This document shows, piece after piece, positions 42,219-51,142 of a stretch of 64,000 nucleotides of DNA. Position numbers and translations under genes: made by a program. This DNA comes from an uncultured Treponema sp. (GTDB taxonomy: Bacteria; Spirochaetota; Spirochaetia; Treponematales; Treponemataceae): the NCBI GenBank assembly GCA_900317625.1, contig ONHK01000007.1, positions 1 to 64,000 of the forward strand. The letters run 5' to 3'. Numbering within the stretch: position 1 is the stretch's first letter; every line of letters begins with the position of its first letter. The notes under the pieces were generated by a model. The model worked only from the letters and a program-made list of their open reading frames with translations, ran no database searches and was not told where the DNA came from.

Positions 42219-43871
42219 ATGAAAAAAACAATTTATATTTTCGGTCACAAAAATCCTGACACTGACTGTGCGGTTGCGGCAACAGCGTATGCGCGATTAA
42301 AGCAACTTTTAGGTTTTGACAATTATATTGCCGCGCGTGCAGGTCATTTTAATCCTCAGACTGACTACGTTTTTAAGAAATTCAACGTTAAATCACCAAA
42401 ATATATGCCTTCCTTAACTCCAAAAGTTGAATACTTTATGGAAAATGAGACAATGACTGTTCAGGGCGATGTTCCTGTATGGAATGCAATCCGCAAGCTT
42501 CAGCAGGCGCAGCTCCGCGCAATTCCAGTTGTTGACAAGAACGGAAAATACAAGGCTTTGCTTCACTATTCAGCTTTTGCGCAGAAAATTCTTACAATCT
42601 TGAATCCAGAGGCAAAGGTCAACATTTCTACAAGCATCGGAAACATTATAAAAACAATGAATGCGCAGCCTCTTGTAGTTTCAAATCAGGAAGAAATCTT
42701 TAAATCTTCAATTCTTGTGGGTGGCGCAAGCGACAAGGCTTTTGAGGCAATGCTGGATGAACATGCGAGCGAAAATGTTATTGTAATCACTTCTGACCGA
42801 AAGGAAATTTACGAGGAATGTATCAGCCGCAAAGTGAAACTTTTGATTATCACATCCGGCTACATTCTTAGCAAGGAACTAAAAGAAAAAGCGCAGAAAA
42901 ACGGCGTAAGTGTAATAATGAGTCCCTACACAACCAGCGACACAGTAATGATGATTGCGTATTCAACGCCGGCAGAACTTATGGCAGACCCGGAAATAAA
43001 GGCCGTTCATATAAACGATACAATCTCCAAAATCAGAATGACAATGCAGGATTCGCCAATCAGACGACTTCCTGTTGTGGACGAAAATGACAAGGTCATA
43101 GGAATTATTTCTGAACATGACCTGAACAATGAACCGAACATTGAAATTGTACTTGTTGACCACAACGAGCTTCTTCAGGCTGTGGAAGGAATCGAGCACT
43201 ACAAAATTGTGGAAGTAATTGACCACCACAGAATCGGTTCAATCAGCACAACATATCCAATCACATTTATAAACAAGCCGCTTGGTTCAACTTCTACAAT
43301 AATCACAACGCTTTACCAGGAAGCAAAAATTCCAATTCCAAAAGACATCGCTTCAATTCTTTTGTGCGGAATTTTAAGCGACACGCTGATTCTTCAGTCC
43401 ACAACAACAACCGAGACAGACCGGCAGATTGCAGAATATCTTGCAAACATCACAGATTTGGATATTCAGGCACTTGGAAAAGAAATTCTTACCGCAGGAA
43501 GCGGAATCAAAGGACGAACGGCCTCTGAAGTAATTCATCAGGATATGAAGGAATATCAGGAAGAAAAAGGCTCTTACACTGTAAGTCAGATTGAAGTAAG
43601 CAGCATAAAAGAAATTCTTGACCGCAAAGACGATTTTATGACCGAACTGGAATTTGAACGTCGCGGAAACAAGGCAATTTTTTCAGCATTGCTTGTTACG
43701 GACATTACGCAGCTTTCTTCAATTCTGCTGATTGCCGCCGATCCGAAATTTGAGGCTTTTGTGACATTTCCAAAAATGGAAGACCACACTTACTATTTAA
43801 AAGATGTTGTAAGCCGCAAAAAACAGCTTGTTCCGCTGCTTTCTGAACAAGTTGAAAATTACGAAAAATAA
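42219..43871 (+). CDS. ppaC: Family II (Mn-dependent) inorganic pyrophosphatase with CBS and DRTGG domains
   Basis: A 550-residue DHH-superfamily phosphatase. The catalytic motifs are FGHKNPDTDCAVAATAYARL at the start, LVDHNE and the VIDHHRIG (DHH) block, and the DHHA2 end with a FERRGNKAIFSALL-type segment. Between them (about 70-300) is an inserted regulatory cassette: a first CBS domain (NAIRKLQQAQLRAIPVVDKN), a DRTGG domain (about 120-240), and a second CBS (RMTMQDSPIRRLPVVDEN). CBS-type family II enzymes are controlled by adenine nucleotides, with the DRTGG form also binding diadenosine polyphosphates in described examples. It hydrolyses pyrophosphate in the cytoplasm. Confidence 0.9.
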   Translation: MKKTIYIFGHKNPDTDCAVAATAYARLKQLLGFDNYIAARAGHFNPQTDYVFKKFNVKSPKYMPSLTPKVEYFMENETMTVQGDVPVWNAIRKLQQAQLRAIPVVDKNGKYKALLHYSAFAQKILTILNPEAKVNISTSIGNIIKTMNAQPLVVSNQEEIFKSSILVGGASDKAFEAMLDEHASENVIVITSDRKEIYEECISRKVKLLIITSGYILSKELKEKAQKNGVSVIMSPYTTSDTVMMIAYSTPAELMADPEIKAVHINDTISKIRMTMQDSPIRRLPVVDENDKVIGIISEHDLNNEPNIEIVLVDHNELLQAVEGIEHYKIVEVIDHHRIGSISTTYPITFINKPLGSTSTIITTLYQEAKIPIPKDIASILLCGILSDTLILQSTTTTETDRQIAEYLANITDLDIQALGKEILTAGSGIKGRTASEVIHQDMKEYQEEKGSYTVSQIEVSSIKEILDRKDDFMTELEFERRGNKAIFSALLVTDITQLSSILLIAADPKFEAFVTFPKMEDHTYYLKDVVSRKKQLVPLLSEQVENYEK

Positions 43872-43876
43872 AAAAT

Positions 43877-43918
43877 CCCCGGAAGAATGAAGCAAACTTC
43901 AAAAATCCGGGGTTTTTT
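43877..43918. terminator. Bidirectional terminator between ppaC and gltX
   Basis: CCCCGGA (43877-43883) pairs with TCCGGGG (43906-43912), flanked by an A-run on the left and a T-run on the right, between convergent genes. Confidence 0.8.
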
Positions 43919-43935
43919 ATTGGAATCCGTTTTTA

Positions 43936-45513
43936 TTAGAATTCTTTTAATGTGCGTTCAATTCTTTCAATTGATTTTTCAACACCAAGAATAAGGATTG
44001 AACCAATAAGCGGTGGAGAAACCCGGCTTCCTGTTACTGCCATTCTGATTGGCATCATAAAGTCGCCAAGTTTGATTCCAAGTTTTTCTGCCATTTCTTT
44101 TGCAAGATTTTCGCTTGCCTCGTGGTCAAGAGATGGAAGCTGATTTACAAAATCTTTTGCAGTTTCAAGAACTTCTTTTGTTTTTGCCTCATCAAGTCGT
44201 TTTGGAACAATCTGTTCTTTTGGAGGAACTGCCGGTTCAGTAAACAAAAAGTGAACCATTTCAGCGGCATCTGTAAGATATTTCAAGCGTTCCTTGATAA
44301 GCGGCATAAGCGCAAGAAGTTTTTCTTTAACATCCGCAGAAGACATATTCATTGACTTATCAACGCAAATTGGTTCGCCATCGTCACCAAGCGCAATTCC
44401 TGAATATTCAGGGCCAACTTTTGGCGCAGGCTGAGGATTTTCCGGATTGATTTCAAGAGCGGCATCTCCTGTTCCTGTAATAAATGGAAGAGTCCACTTG
44501 TAAAGCTCTTCATCAGTAAGCATACGGATGTAGTTTCCGTTGTAATATTCAAGTTTCTTGTAGTCAAAAACTGCAGGCGCTTTGTTCAAATGTTCAAGCT
44601 TGAATGATTTGGCAAGTTCCTCCAGCGTATAGAATTCCTTTCCTTCTTCGTAAGAGCAACCGAGCATCGCAACGTAATTTACAATAGCCTGAGGCAAATA
44701 TCCACGGGCACGGAATTCGTTTACAGAAGTTGAACCATGTCGCTTTGAAAGTTTTTTTCCGTCCTGACCGTTTACCATTGGAAGATGACAGAATTCCGGG
44801 TGTTCCCAACCAAAAGCACGGTACATCTGAACATGGAGCGGAGTTGAAGGAATCCATTCCTGGGCACGCATAACATGACTAATCTTCATAAAATGATCGT
44901 CAACAATATTCGCAAGGTGATAAGTTGGAAATCCGTCTGACTTAAGCAACACTGGATCAGGTGAAATATCCTCGTTTTTCCATTCAATGTCACCAAGAAT
45001 GTGATCGTGAAATTTTGTAGTTCCTTCCATTGGAACTTTTAATCTGATTACATAAGGTTTTCCAGCATCAAGATTCGCTTTAACTTCTTCCGGAGTAAGA
45101 TGACGGCAGTTTCTATCGTAGCCAGGAGCCATTTTATTTTCCGTCTGGATTTTTCGGATGCGGTCAAGACGTTCTGCATCACAGAAACAGTAATAAGCCT
45201 CGCCTTTTTCAACAAGTTCCATGGCATATTTTTTGTAAAGCTCAAAACGCTCACTCTGAACATAAGGACCATACGGACCACCTTTGTCGCCGCCTTCATC
45301 CCAGTCAATTCCAAGCCAAGCCATTGTGTCATAAAGATTTTTTACATATTTTTCATCATAACGTGTGCGGTCAGTGTCTTCCAGACGAAGAATAAATTTT
45401 CCGCCCTTTGAGCGCGCATACAAATAATTGAAAAGCGCCGTGCGGACACCACCGATATGCTGCATTCCTGTTGGAGACGGAGCGTATCGAACTCGAACTT
45501 CTTTGTTTTCCAT
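43936..45513 (-). CDS. gltX: Glutamyl-tRNA synthetase
   Basis: GltX (525 residues) charges tRNA-Glu, and in many bacteria also tRNA-Gln for later amidation. Class I motifs: HIGH-type SPTGMQHIGGVRTALFNYLY, KMSKS-type KKLSKRHGSTS, and RAQEWIPSTPLHVQMYRAFG. The anticodon-binding half is complete, with an insertion of about 60 residues (near 350-410: NPENPQPAPKVGPEYSGIAL) that seems characteristic of treponemes. GAGGTT before the ATG gives a normal leader. Confidence 0.94.
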   Translation of the reverse strand: MENKEVRVRYAPSPTGMQHIGGVRTALFNYLYARSKGGKFILRLEDTDRTRYDEKYVKNLYDTMAWLGIDWDEGGDKGGPYGPYVQSERFELYKKYAMELVEKGEAYYCFCDAERLDRIRKIQTENKMAPGYDRNCRHLTPEEVKANLDAGKPYVIRLKVPMEGTTKFHDHILGDIEWKNEDISPDPVLLKSDGFPTYHLANIVDDHFMKISHVMRAQEWIPSTPLHVQMYRAFGWEHPEFCHLPMVNGQDGKKLSKRHGSTSVNEFRARGYLPQAIVNYVAMLGCSYEEGKEFYTLEELAKSFKLEHLNKAPAVFDYKKLEYYNGNYIRMLTDEELYKWTLPFITGTGDAALEINPENPQPAPKVGPEYSGIALGDDGEPICVDKSMNMSSADVKEKLLALMPLIKERLKYLTDAAEMVHFLFTEPAVPPKEQIVPKRLDEAKTKEVLETAKDFVNQLPSLDHEASENLAKEMAEKLGIKLGDFMMPIRMAVTGSRVSPPLIGSILILGVEKSIERIERTLKEF

Positions 45514-45559
45514 AATATATCTAACCTCTATAAAACTGATTTTAAGACAAATCTTTACT

Positions 45560-45588
45560 ATTATAATGAATCAAGCAAGGTTTCTCAA
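45560..45588 (-). promoter_or_regulatory. gltX promoter
   Basis: Minus strand TTGAGA (45588-45583), 17 bp, TATAAT (45565-45560), start near 45553 and a leader of about 40 nt containing a ribosome-binding site. This is a normal leadered gene, useful as a contrast to lysS and alaS. Confidence 0.65.
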
Positions 45589-45675
45589 CGGCAATCAACG
45601 AGCCATGCGGACAAAGACTTTGGTGATTTTTTTAGTACATAAAATTCAATCAGATTGAAATTCTTTATAAATTTT

Positions 45676-46179
45676 CTATTTTACGAACAAAGCCTGAATT
45701 GCCCCGAAAGCGCCAAGGCTTATCGCAAGCATAATAATTCCTGCAAGAAGAACACCGCAGATTACCGCAATGATTGTTTCCTTAAAATTCATGTCCAAAA
45801 GGCTGGCTGCCAAAGTTCCTGTCCACGCGCCAGTTCCTGGAAGCGGAATTCCCACAAAAATAAACAAAGCCACAAAAAGTCCACGGCCTGCTTTTTCTGT
45901 AAGTTTTTCACCGCCCCTCTTGCCCTTCGTCAAAAAAAAGCTGCAAACACCGCCGATAAATTTCTTGTCCTGTCCCCATTCCAGAAATTTTCGGGCAAAA
46001 AGATAAATAAACGGAACCGGAACCATATTTCCAATAATACAAAGCGCATAGGCAAAAACAATTTTAGAAATATCATCAGACGGCATAAGCCCCATTGCCG
46101 TTGCCACAGGAATCGCTCCGCGCAGCTCAATCAGCGGAACCATCGAAATAAAAAAAATTGCAAGATATTTTGTAAACAT
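45676..46179 (-). CDS. COG2426-type small membrane protein (putative multidrug export)
   Basis: A 167-residue membrane protein of the COG2426 / 'small multidrug export' family. It has about four segments; marks are the early LIELRGAIPVATAMGL, NMVPVPFIYLFARKFLEWGQ, the glycine/proline motif VGIPLPGTGAWTGTLAASLL and the end GFxAIQALFVK-like tail. The export name is historical and weakly supported. A TATTAT -10 box ends 6 nt before the ATG on the minus strand and no Shine-Dalgarno is seen. The gene is divergent from the phosphatase at 46257. Confidence 0.75.
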   Translation of the reverse strand: MFTKYLAIFFISMVPLIELRGAIPVATAMGLMPSDDISKIVFAYALCIIGNMVPVPFIYLFARKFLEWGQDKKFIGGVCSFFLTKGKRGGEKLTEKAGRGLFVALFIFVGIPLPGTGAWTGTLAASLLDMNFKETIIAVICGVLLAGIIMLAISLGAFGAIQALFVK

Positions 46180-46256
46180 AAAAGTATAATAACGGCAAAA
46201 AATGATTTTGAAAATAAAAAGTATTATAAATCTTCTATTTGTGGTAAACTTTTTCT

Positions 46257-46703
46257 ATGAAAAAGATTTTATTTGTTTGTCATGGAAATATTTGTCGTTC
46301 GCCAATGGCGGAATTTATGTTCAAAAAAATGGTTAAAAATGCAGGGCGCGAAAAGGATTTTTTGATTGAATCAGCGGCAACCAGCAACGAAGAAATTGGA
46401 AACGATATGCACCTAGGCGCAAAAGAAAAATTAACACAGATGGGAATTCCTTTTGAAAAGCGCAAAGCACGCCGCATAACGCCAGAAGATTATTCAAATT
46501 TTGACATTCTGATTGGAATGGACATGGAAAATATGTATTATATGCAGCGGGAATGGAACAAAGATCCGGACGACAAGGTAAAACTTCTTTTAACGTACGC
46601 CGGAAAAGACAAAGATATTGCCGATCCATGGTACACAGGAAATTTTGATGAAACTTTCAGCGATTTGGAGACAGGCTTAACCGCATTGCTAAATAAATTA
46701 TAA
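46257..46703 (+). CDS. Low-molecular-weight protein-tyrosine phosphatase
   Basis: A 148-residue LMW-PTP. The active-site loop C-x5-R-S is CHGNICRS (Cys8, Arg14) right at the N-terminus, and the general acid Asp lies in IADPWYTGNFDETF near residue 124. Length is typical. Such enzymes remove phosphate from protein tyrosine or arginine residues, often in exopolysaccharide or stress control; no kinase partner is nearby. An extended -10 (TGG-TAAACT, hexamer 46245-46250) ends 6 nt before the ATG, so the mRNA is probably leaderless. Confidence 0.92.
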   Translation: MKKILFVCHGNICRSPMAEFMFKKMVKNAGREKDFLIESAATSNEEIGNDMHLGAKEKLTQMGIPFEKRKARRITPEDYSNFDILIGMDMENMYYMQREWNKDPDDKVKLLLTYAGKDKDIADPWYTGNFDETFSDLETGLTALLNKL

Positions 46704-46716
46704 TAAAAAGAATGTT

Positions 46717-46762
46717 AAATATATCAAATTTGATATATTTTCTTGCTATCACTTAATGATAG
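46717..46762. promoter_or_regulatory. Two palindromes in the dnaE upstream region
   Basis: A perfect 24-bp palindrome (46717-46740) centred on TATCAAATTTGATA is followed by CTATCA-CTTAA-TGATAG (46746-46762). Both have TATCA/TGATA half-sites spaced like operator pairs. A TATAAT hexamer at 46773-46778 follows. They could bind a regulator of dnaE, or the first could end the phosphatase transcript. Confidence 0.5.
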
Positions 46763-46808
46763 TCCAAATGTTTATAATATAGCCATAAAACCCAAAAGGA
46801 GCATTTAA

Positions 46809-49800
46809 TTGGCAGATATTCATATTTTTGACCCTGCGCCGGAAGGAACTCCGGTTTCTAATTTTGTTCATCTTCACGTTCACTCAGATTATTCGCTTTT
46901 GGATGGTTGCGCCAAGCTTGACTCACTGATTGCGCGCGCAAAACAGCTGAATATGCCGGCGATTGCGCTTACAGACCACGGAAATATGTTCGGTGTCTTG
47001 AATTTTGAGCATATTTGCCATGCGAATGGAATCAACCCGATTGTAGGATGCGAATTTTACTGCACTGAGGATCATCAGAAAAAACAGAATACCCGCTACG
47101 GAAAACACAACTATCATCTTATTCTGCTTTGCGAGAACAACACTGGCTATAAAAATATGTGCTGGCTGAATTCCCGGGCCTTTTGCGACGAGGATTCACT
47201 TTATTACGGAAAGCCGCGAATTGATTTTGAAATGCTCAAGCAATACCACGAGGGAATTATCTGTCTTTCTGCGTGCGTTGCCGGCGAGCTTCCTCAGGCT
47301 GTTCTGAACGGAAACATGGAAGATGCAGAAAATGTTGCGCGCCGATACAAGGAACTGTTTGGACCGGATCATTATTATATTGAAATTCAGGACCATGGAC
47401 TGCCGGAAGAAAAAATCGCCGCAGAAGGAATGATAAAAATAGCGCGAAAACTTGACATTCCTCTTGTTGTTACGAACGATATTCATTACATAAACAAAGA
47501 AGACTCAGAAGCTCAGCTTGCCTTGAACTGCATCGGACGAAAAACATTGCTGGACTCGCCGGAAAGTGCGGCAAAAAGCATGGGTGGAGCAAACAGGATT
47601 TCTGAATGGTACTTTAAGTCGGAAGAAGAAATGAAGATGCTTTTTCCAGACATTCCAGAAGCGTACGAGAACACTGTAAAAATCGCAAATATGTGCAATC
47701 TTACGATTCACCAGTATTCAACGCCGGAACTAAAAGGTTGTCTGCCACGTTTTGAGCTTCCAAAGGAATTTCAGACACACGACGACTACACAAAAAATCA
47801 GGACGATTTTGTACGTTCAATTGTAGAAAAAGGTTTGCGTCAGCGTTATCCAGAAATCACGCCAAAAATCCGCGACCGTGCTGAATACGAGCTTGGAATC
47901 ATCTTTAAAATGGGTTTTTCCGGCTACTTTCTGATTGTATGGGAATTTATCAACTGGGCAAAATCCACCTGGGACAACGTTAATAATAAGCCAAAACCTT
48001 ACATTCCGATTGGTCCTGGGCGAGGTTCCGGTGCAGGTTCGCTGGTTGCCTATTCAATGGGAATCACGGATATTGATCCGTTCCGATTTAATTTGATTTT
48101 TGAACGATTTTTGAATCCTGAGCGCGTTTCAATGCCTGATTTTGACGTTGACATGGATTTCGACTACAGACAAGATATAATCCAGCATACGCGGGACCTT
48201 TACGGCGATCCGCAGGTTGGTCACATTGTTACTTTCGGAACTTTAAAACCAAAGAACTGTCTTGCCGATGTAGGACGAATTCTAAATATTCCGCTTTCTA
48301 TTGTTGCAAAAGTAAAAGCCTGTATTCCAGATTCCCCAAAAGCAAAACTGAAGAACGCTTTCGAGCCGCCTACAGAAAAATTCCCGGATGGTGGTCAACT
48401 TATCGCCGTGCGCGAAAATCCAGAAGCCACAATCGGGCTGGACAAAGATGTTTTTGAACGCTGGATTGCGCTCTGTAAAAAACTTGAAGGAATGAACCGA
48501 AACACAGGTCTTCACGCATCCGGAATGGTAATCGGGCTTACTGCGCTCCCTGACTGGGCACCAGTGTTCAAGGATGCAAAAACTGGAGAAGTCGGCGTTC
48601 AGTACACAATGGACATTATTGAGCCGTGCGGACTTGTAAAATTCGACTATCTTGGATTAAAAACGCTTTCCCTTATCCGTTATGCAGAGGACATTATAAA
48701 CCGTCATAAAAAACCGGAAGAACCAACATTCCTTACCGCAAATGTAAGCGAAACAGACAGCGAGACTTTCGATCTTTTTGACAAGGGCGATTCCGTTGCC
48801 GTGTTCCAGTTTGAATCTCCCGGAATGCAGAAAATTCTTCGTCAGGTTGCGCCACGTTGCATAGAGGAACTTGTCGCCTTAAACGCACTTTACCGCCCTG
48901 GACCGATGGACTACATACCTCAGTATATTGAAGGAAAATGGAAGCCAGAAACAATCCACTACCCTGACCCATGCCTTGAGGGATTACTGAAAGAAACTTA
49001 CGGCGTTATGGTTTATCAGGAACAGGTTATGCAGGTTTCCCAAAAAATCGCGGGATTTTCCCTTGGTGCAGCAGATATGCTCCGACGCGCGATGGGAAAA
49101 AAGAAGCCAGAAGTTTTGATGGGAAAAAAGAAGGAATTTATTGAAGGCGCAATAAAACAAGGATTCACAGAAAAACACGCCGCAGATATTTTTGAAATCA
49201 TGGTTCCTTTTGCCGGATACGGATTCAACAAGTCGCATGCGGCAGCCTACACGGTTCTTGCTTACCGAACAGGCTGGCTGAAATGTCATTATCCTGCTGC
49301 ATTTATGGCTGCAAACCTTACAAATGAAATTTCCACAACAGACGGAGTTTCAATCTACATTGCAGAAGCAAAACGTATGGGACTAAAAATCGATCCACCG
49401 GACATAAACGCTTCTTATTCAGAATTTGACGCAGTTGGTGACCATATAATTTTTGCTCTCCGCGGAATGAAAGGAATGGGAAAAGAAGCCGCAGACGCCA
49501 TCGTAAAAGAGCGCGAGGAACATGGACCTTACAAATCATTCATTGATTTCCTTGAACGCTGCCTTCCTCTTCAATCTGTTACAAAAGATGAAGAAACCGG
49601 CCGCGAAACGAAAAAAACTCTTATAAACTCAAAGGCAATTGAAGTCTGCATAAAAACCGGCGCATTCGACAAGCTAGGAAAAAATCGCCCTACACTTACA
49701 GCAAATATGGAAAGGGCAATAACTTATGTTCAGGACAAAATAAACGGAACAGACAACGGCCAGGGAGACTTGTTTGGCGACACAGATGAAAAAGTCTACG

Positions 49801-50525
49801 CAGATTTTGAATTTGAAGAGCTTCCAGATCTTCCGACTTTTGAAAAACTTAATATTGAAAAAGAAATCATCGGAACTTATGTTTCTGGCCATCCGCTTGG
49901 CGATTTTGAAAAAGTCATAAAAACCTGCGTTACGCTTACTTCTAAAACAATGGAACGCGCAGCCGCGGAAGACAAAGCCCTAAAAGCAAGTTTCACCGGA
50001 AAAGATGCCTGGCAAAACAGAAATTCCGGTAAAGTCTACACAGTCCTTGGATTTTTACAGAACCTTCATCCGATTGTAACAAAAAAGGCCACAAACATGG
50101 CATTTGCGAAACTTCAGGATTATGATGGCGAAATTGATATGACTTTCTTCCCAAAAACATGGGAAACGCTAAAAAATCAGATTCAGGATGGAAACATTTA
50201 CGCATTCAAAGGAAAAGTTGACGGTTCGCGCGAGGAACCAAGCTTCATTGTGGACAGCCTTGAGGACATCAACAACCTTAAGCAACATTCCATCAAGGAA
50301 ATTCATATAGCTTTGGAAAATACTTTCAATTCTGAACGAGATATTGTCAAAATGAAAGATTTTTTATTTGGCACTATGGGCAATTGTTCAGTATATTTTC
50401 ATGTAGATACTTTAAATGGCGCATACATAGTCAAGGCAAACAGTTCGCTGACATGTTCTGCAACACCTGAAGTTCTTACAAAAATAAAAGATTTAGATTT
50501 TGTAAAGGAAGTCTGGTCTGAATAG
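46809..50525 (+). CDS. dnaE: DNA polymerase III alpha subunit
   Basis: The main replicative polymerase (1238 residues). It starts with TTG at 46809, supported by AAAGGAG 7 nt upstream and by the standard N-terminus. The PHP domain (FVHLHVHSDYSLLDG) opens it, the palm has IGPGRGSGAGSLVAY and the catalytic Asp motif PDFDVDMDFD, and LYRPGPMDYIPQYIEGK and LRRAMGKKKPEVL follow. The C-terminus has the OB-fold region (about 1000-1110) and tau-binding end. It is a DnaE1-type enzyme; error-prone DnaE2 is shorter. It is likely in a unit with the YggT and recG genes downstream. Confidence 0.96.
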   Translation: MADIHIFDPAPEGTPVSNFVHLHVHSDYSLLDGCAKLDSLIARAKQLNMPAIALTDHGNMFGVLNFEHICHANGINPIVGCEFYCTEDHQKKQNTRYGKHNYHLILLCENNTGYKNMCWLNSRAFCDEDSLYYGKPRIDFEMLKQYHEGIICLSACVAGELPQAVLNGNMEDAENVARRYKELFGPDHYYIEIQDHGLPEEKIAAEGMIKIARKLDIPLVVTNDIHYINKEDSEAQLALNCIGRKTLLDSPESAAKSMGGANRISEWYFKSEEEMKMLFPDIPEAYENTVKIANMCNLTIHQYSTPELKGCLPRFELPKEFQTHDDYTKNQDDFVRSIVEKGLRQRYPEITPKIRDRAEYELGIIFKMGFSGYFLIVWEFINWAKSTWDNVNNKPKPYIPIGPGRGSGAGSLVAYSMGITDIDPFRFNLIFERFLNPERVSMPDFDVDMDFDYRQDIIQHTRDLYGDPQVGHIVTFGTLKPKNCLADVGRILNIPLSIVAKVKACIPDSPKAKLKNAFEPPTEKFPDGGQLIAVRENPEATIGLDKDVFERWIALCKKLEGMNRNTGLHASGMVIGLTALPDWAPVFKDAKTGEVGVQYTMDIIEPCGLVKFDYLGLKTLSLIRYAEDIINRHKKPEEPTFLTANVSETDSETFDLFDKGDSVAVFQFESPGMQKILRQVAPRCIEELVALNALYRPGPMDYIPQYIEGKWKPETIHYPDPCLEGLLKETYGVMVYQEQVMQVSQKIAGFSLGAADMLRRAMGKKKPEVLMGKKKEFIEGAIKQGFTEKHAADIFEIMVPFAGYGFNKSHAAAYTVLAYRTGWLKCHYPAAFMAANLTNEISTTDGVSIYIAEAKRMGLKIDPPDINASYSEFDAVGDHIIFALRGMKGMGKEAADAIVKEREEHGPYKSFIDFLERCLPLQSVTKDEETGRETKKTLINSKAIEVCIKTGAFDKLGKNRPTLTANMERAITYVQDKINGTDNGQGDLFGDTDEKVYADFEFEELPDLPTFEKLNIEKEIIGTYVSGHPLGDFEKVIKTCVTLTSKTMERAAAEDKALKASFTGKDAWQNRNSGKVYTVLGFLQNLHPIVTKKATNMAFAKLQDYDGEIDMTFFPKTWETLKNQIQDGNIYAFKGKVDGSREEPSFIVDSLEDINNLKQHSIKEIHIALENTFNSERDIVKMKDFLFGTMGNCSVYFHVDTLNGAYIVKANSSLTCSATPEVLTKIKDLDFVKEVWSE

Positions 50526-50533
50526 GATGATTT

Positions 50534-51127
50534 ATGTTAAGAATACTTATTAATACAGCTGCCGGCGCAGTTTCATTGTACTCAACACTTTGTTTTTTCA
50601 GAATTCTTTTAACATGGATTCCGTCGCTGAACTACAGCGCAATCGGAAAATTTCTTTCTTCAATCTGCGACCCTTATCTGAACCTTTTTTCAAGGCTTCC
50701 GCTCCGAATTGGAATGATTGATTTTACCGCAATGGTTGCAATCGGCGTGCTTTACGTAATTTCTTCAATTCTTGCAAATATCAGCGCTTCTGGTTATATT
50801 TCGCTCAGCATGATTCTGGCAAACCTTATCAATATTGTGTGGTCCATCGGTTCTTCAATAATAACAGTGGTAATGCTAATATTTTTTGTCCGTTACCTTG
50901 TTTCAATATTCAGCAAATCAAGCAACCAGTGCGATTCGCCATGGCAGCGTTTTGACGATGCAATCCGCATTATGGTTTTTAAAATCTGCAATTTTTTTAC
51001 AGGCGGAAGAAGTATTTCCTACAAAACGGCACTTTTAATTGATTCAATTGCAATGCTTTTGATTCTTATAATCTCTTTCTTCCTGTTGAATTTGATTTTG
51101 CGCTTTATACATTATATTCCTTTTTAA
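50534..51127 (+). CDS. YggT family membrane protein (two YggT units)
   Basis: A 197-residue inner-membrane protein. The first half has the YggT signature CFFRILLTWIP, FLSSICDPYLNLFSRLPLRI and GMIDFTAMVAIGVLYVI; the second half (about 100-197) repeats the membrane topology with weaker sequence. YggT proteins are linked to osmotic tolerance or cell-division/envelope positioning, but their action is not settled. It starts 8 nt after dnaE and precedes recG by 15 nt. Confidence 0.82.
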   Translation: MLRILINTAAGAVSLYSTLCFFRILLTWIPSLNYSAIGKFLSSICDPYLNLFSRLPLRIGMIDFTAMVAIGVLYVISSILANISASGYISLSMILANLINIVWSIGSSIITVVMLIFFVRYLVSIFSKSSNQCDSPWQRFDDAIRIMVFKICNFFTGGRSISYKTALLIDSIAMLLILIISFFLLNLILRFIHYIPF

Positions 51128-51142
51128 ATATTGAACTGAAAA

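Noticed and set aside
46743..46778. TTGCTA and TATAAT as a dnaE promoter pair
   Set aside because: The spacing is 24 bp, too long for sigma-70; only the TATAAT remains plausible.
50365..50385. TTGGCAC inside dnaE as another sigma-54 promoter
   Set aside because: It lies in coding sequence and the -12 part (TTGC at correct spacing) is missing.
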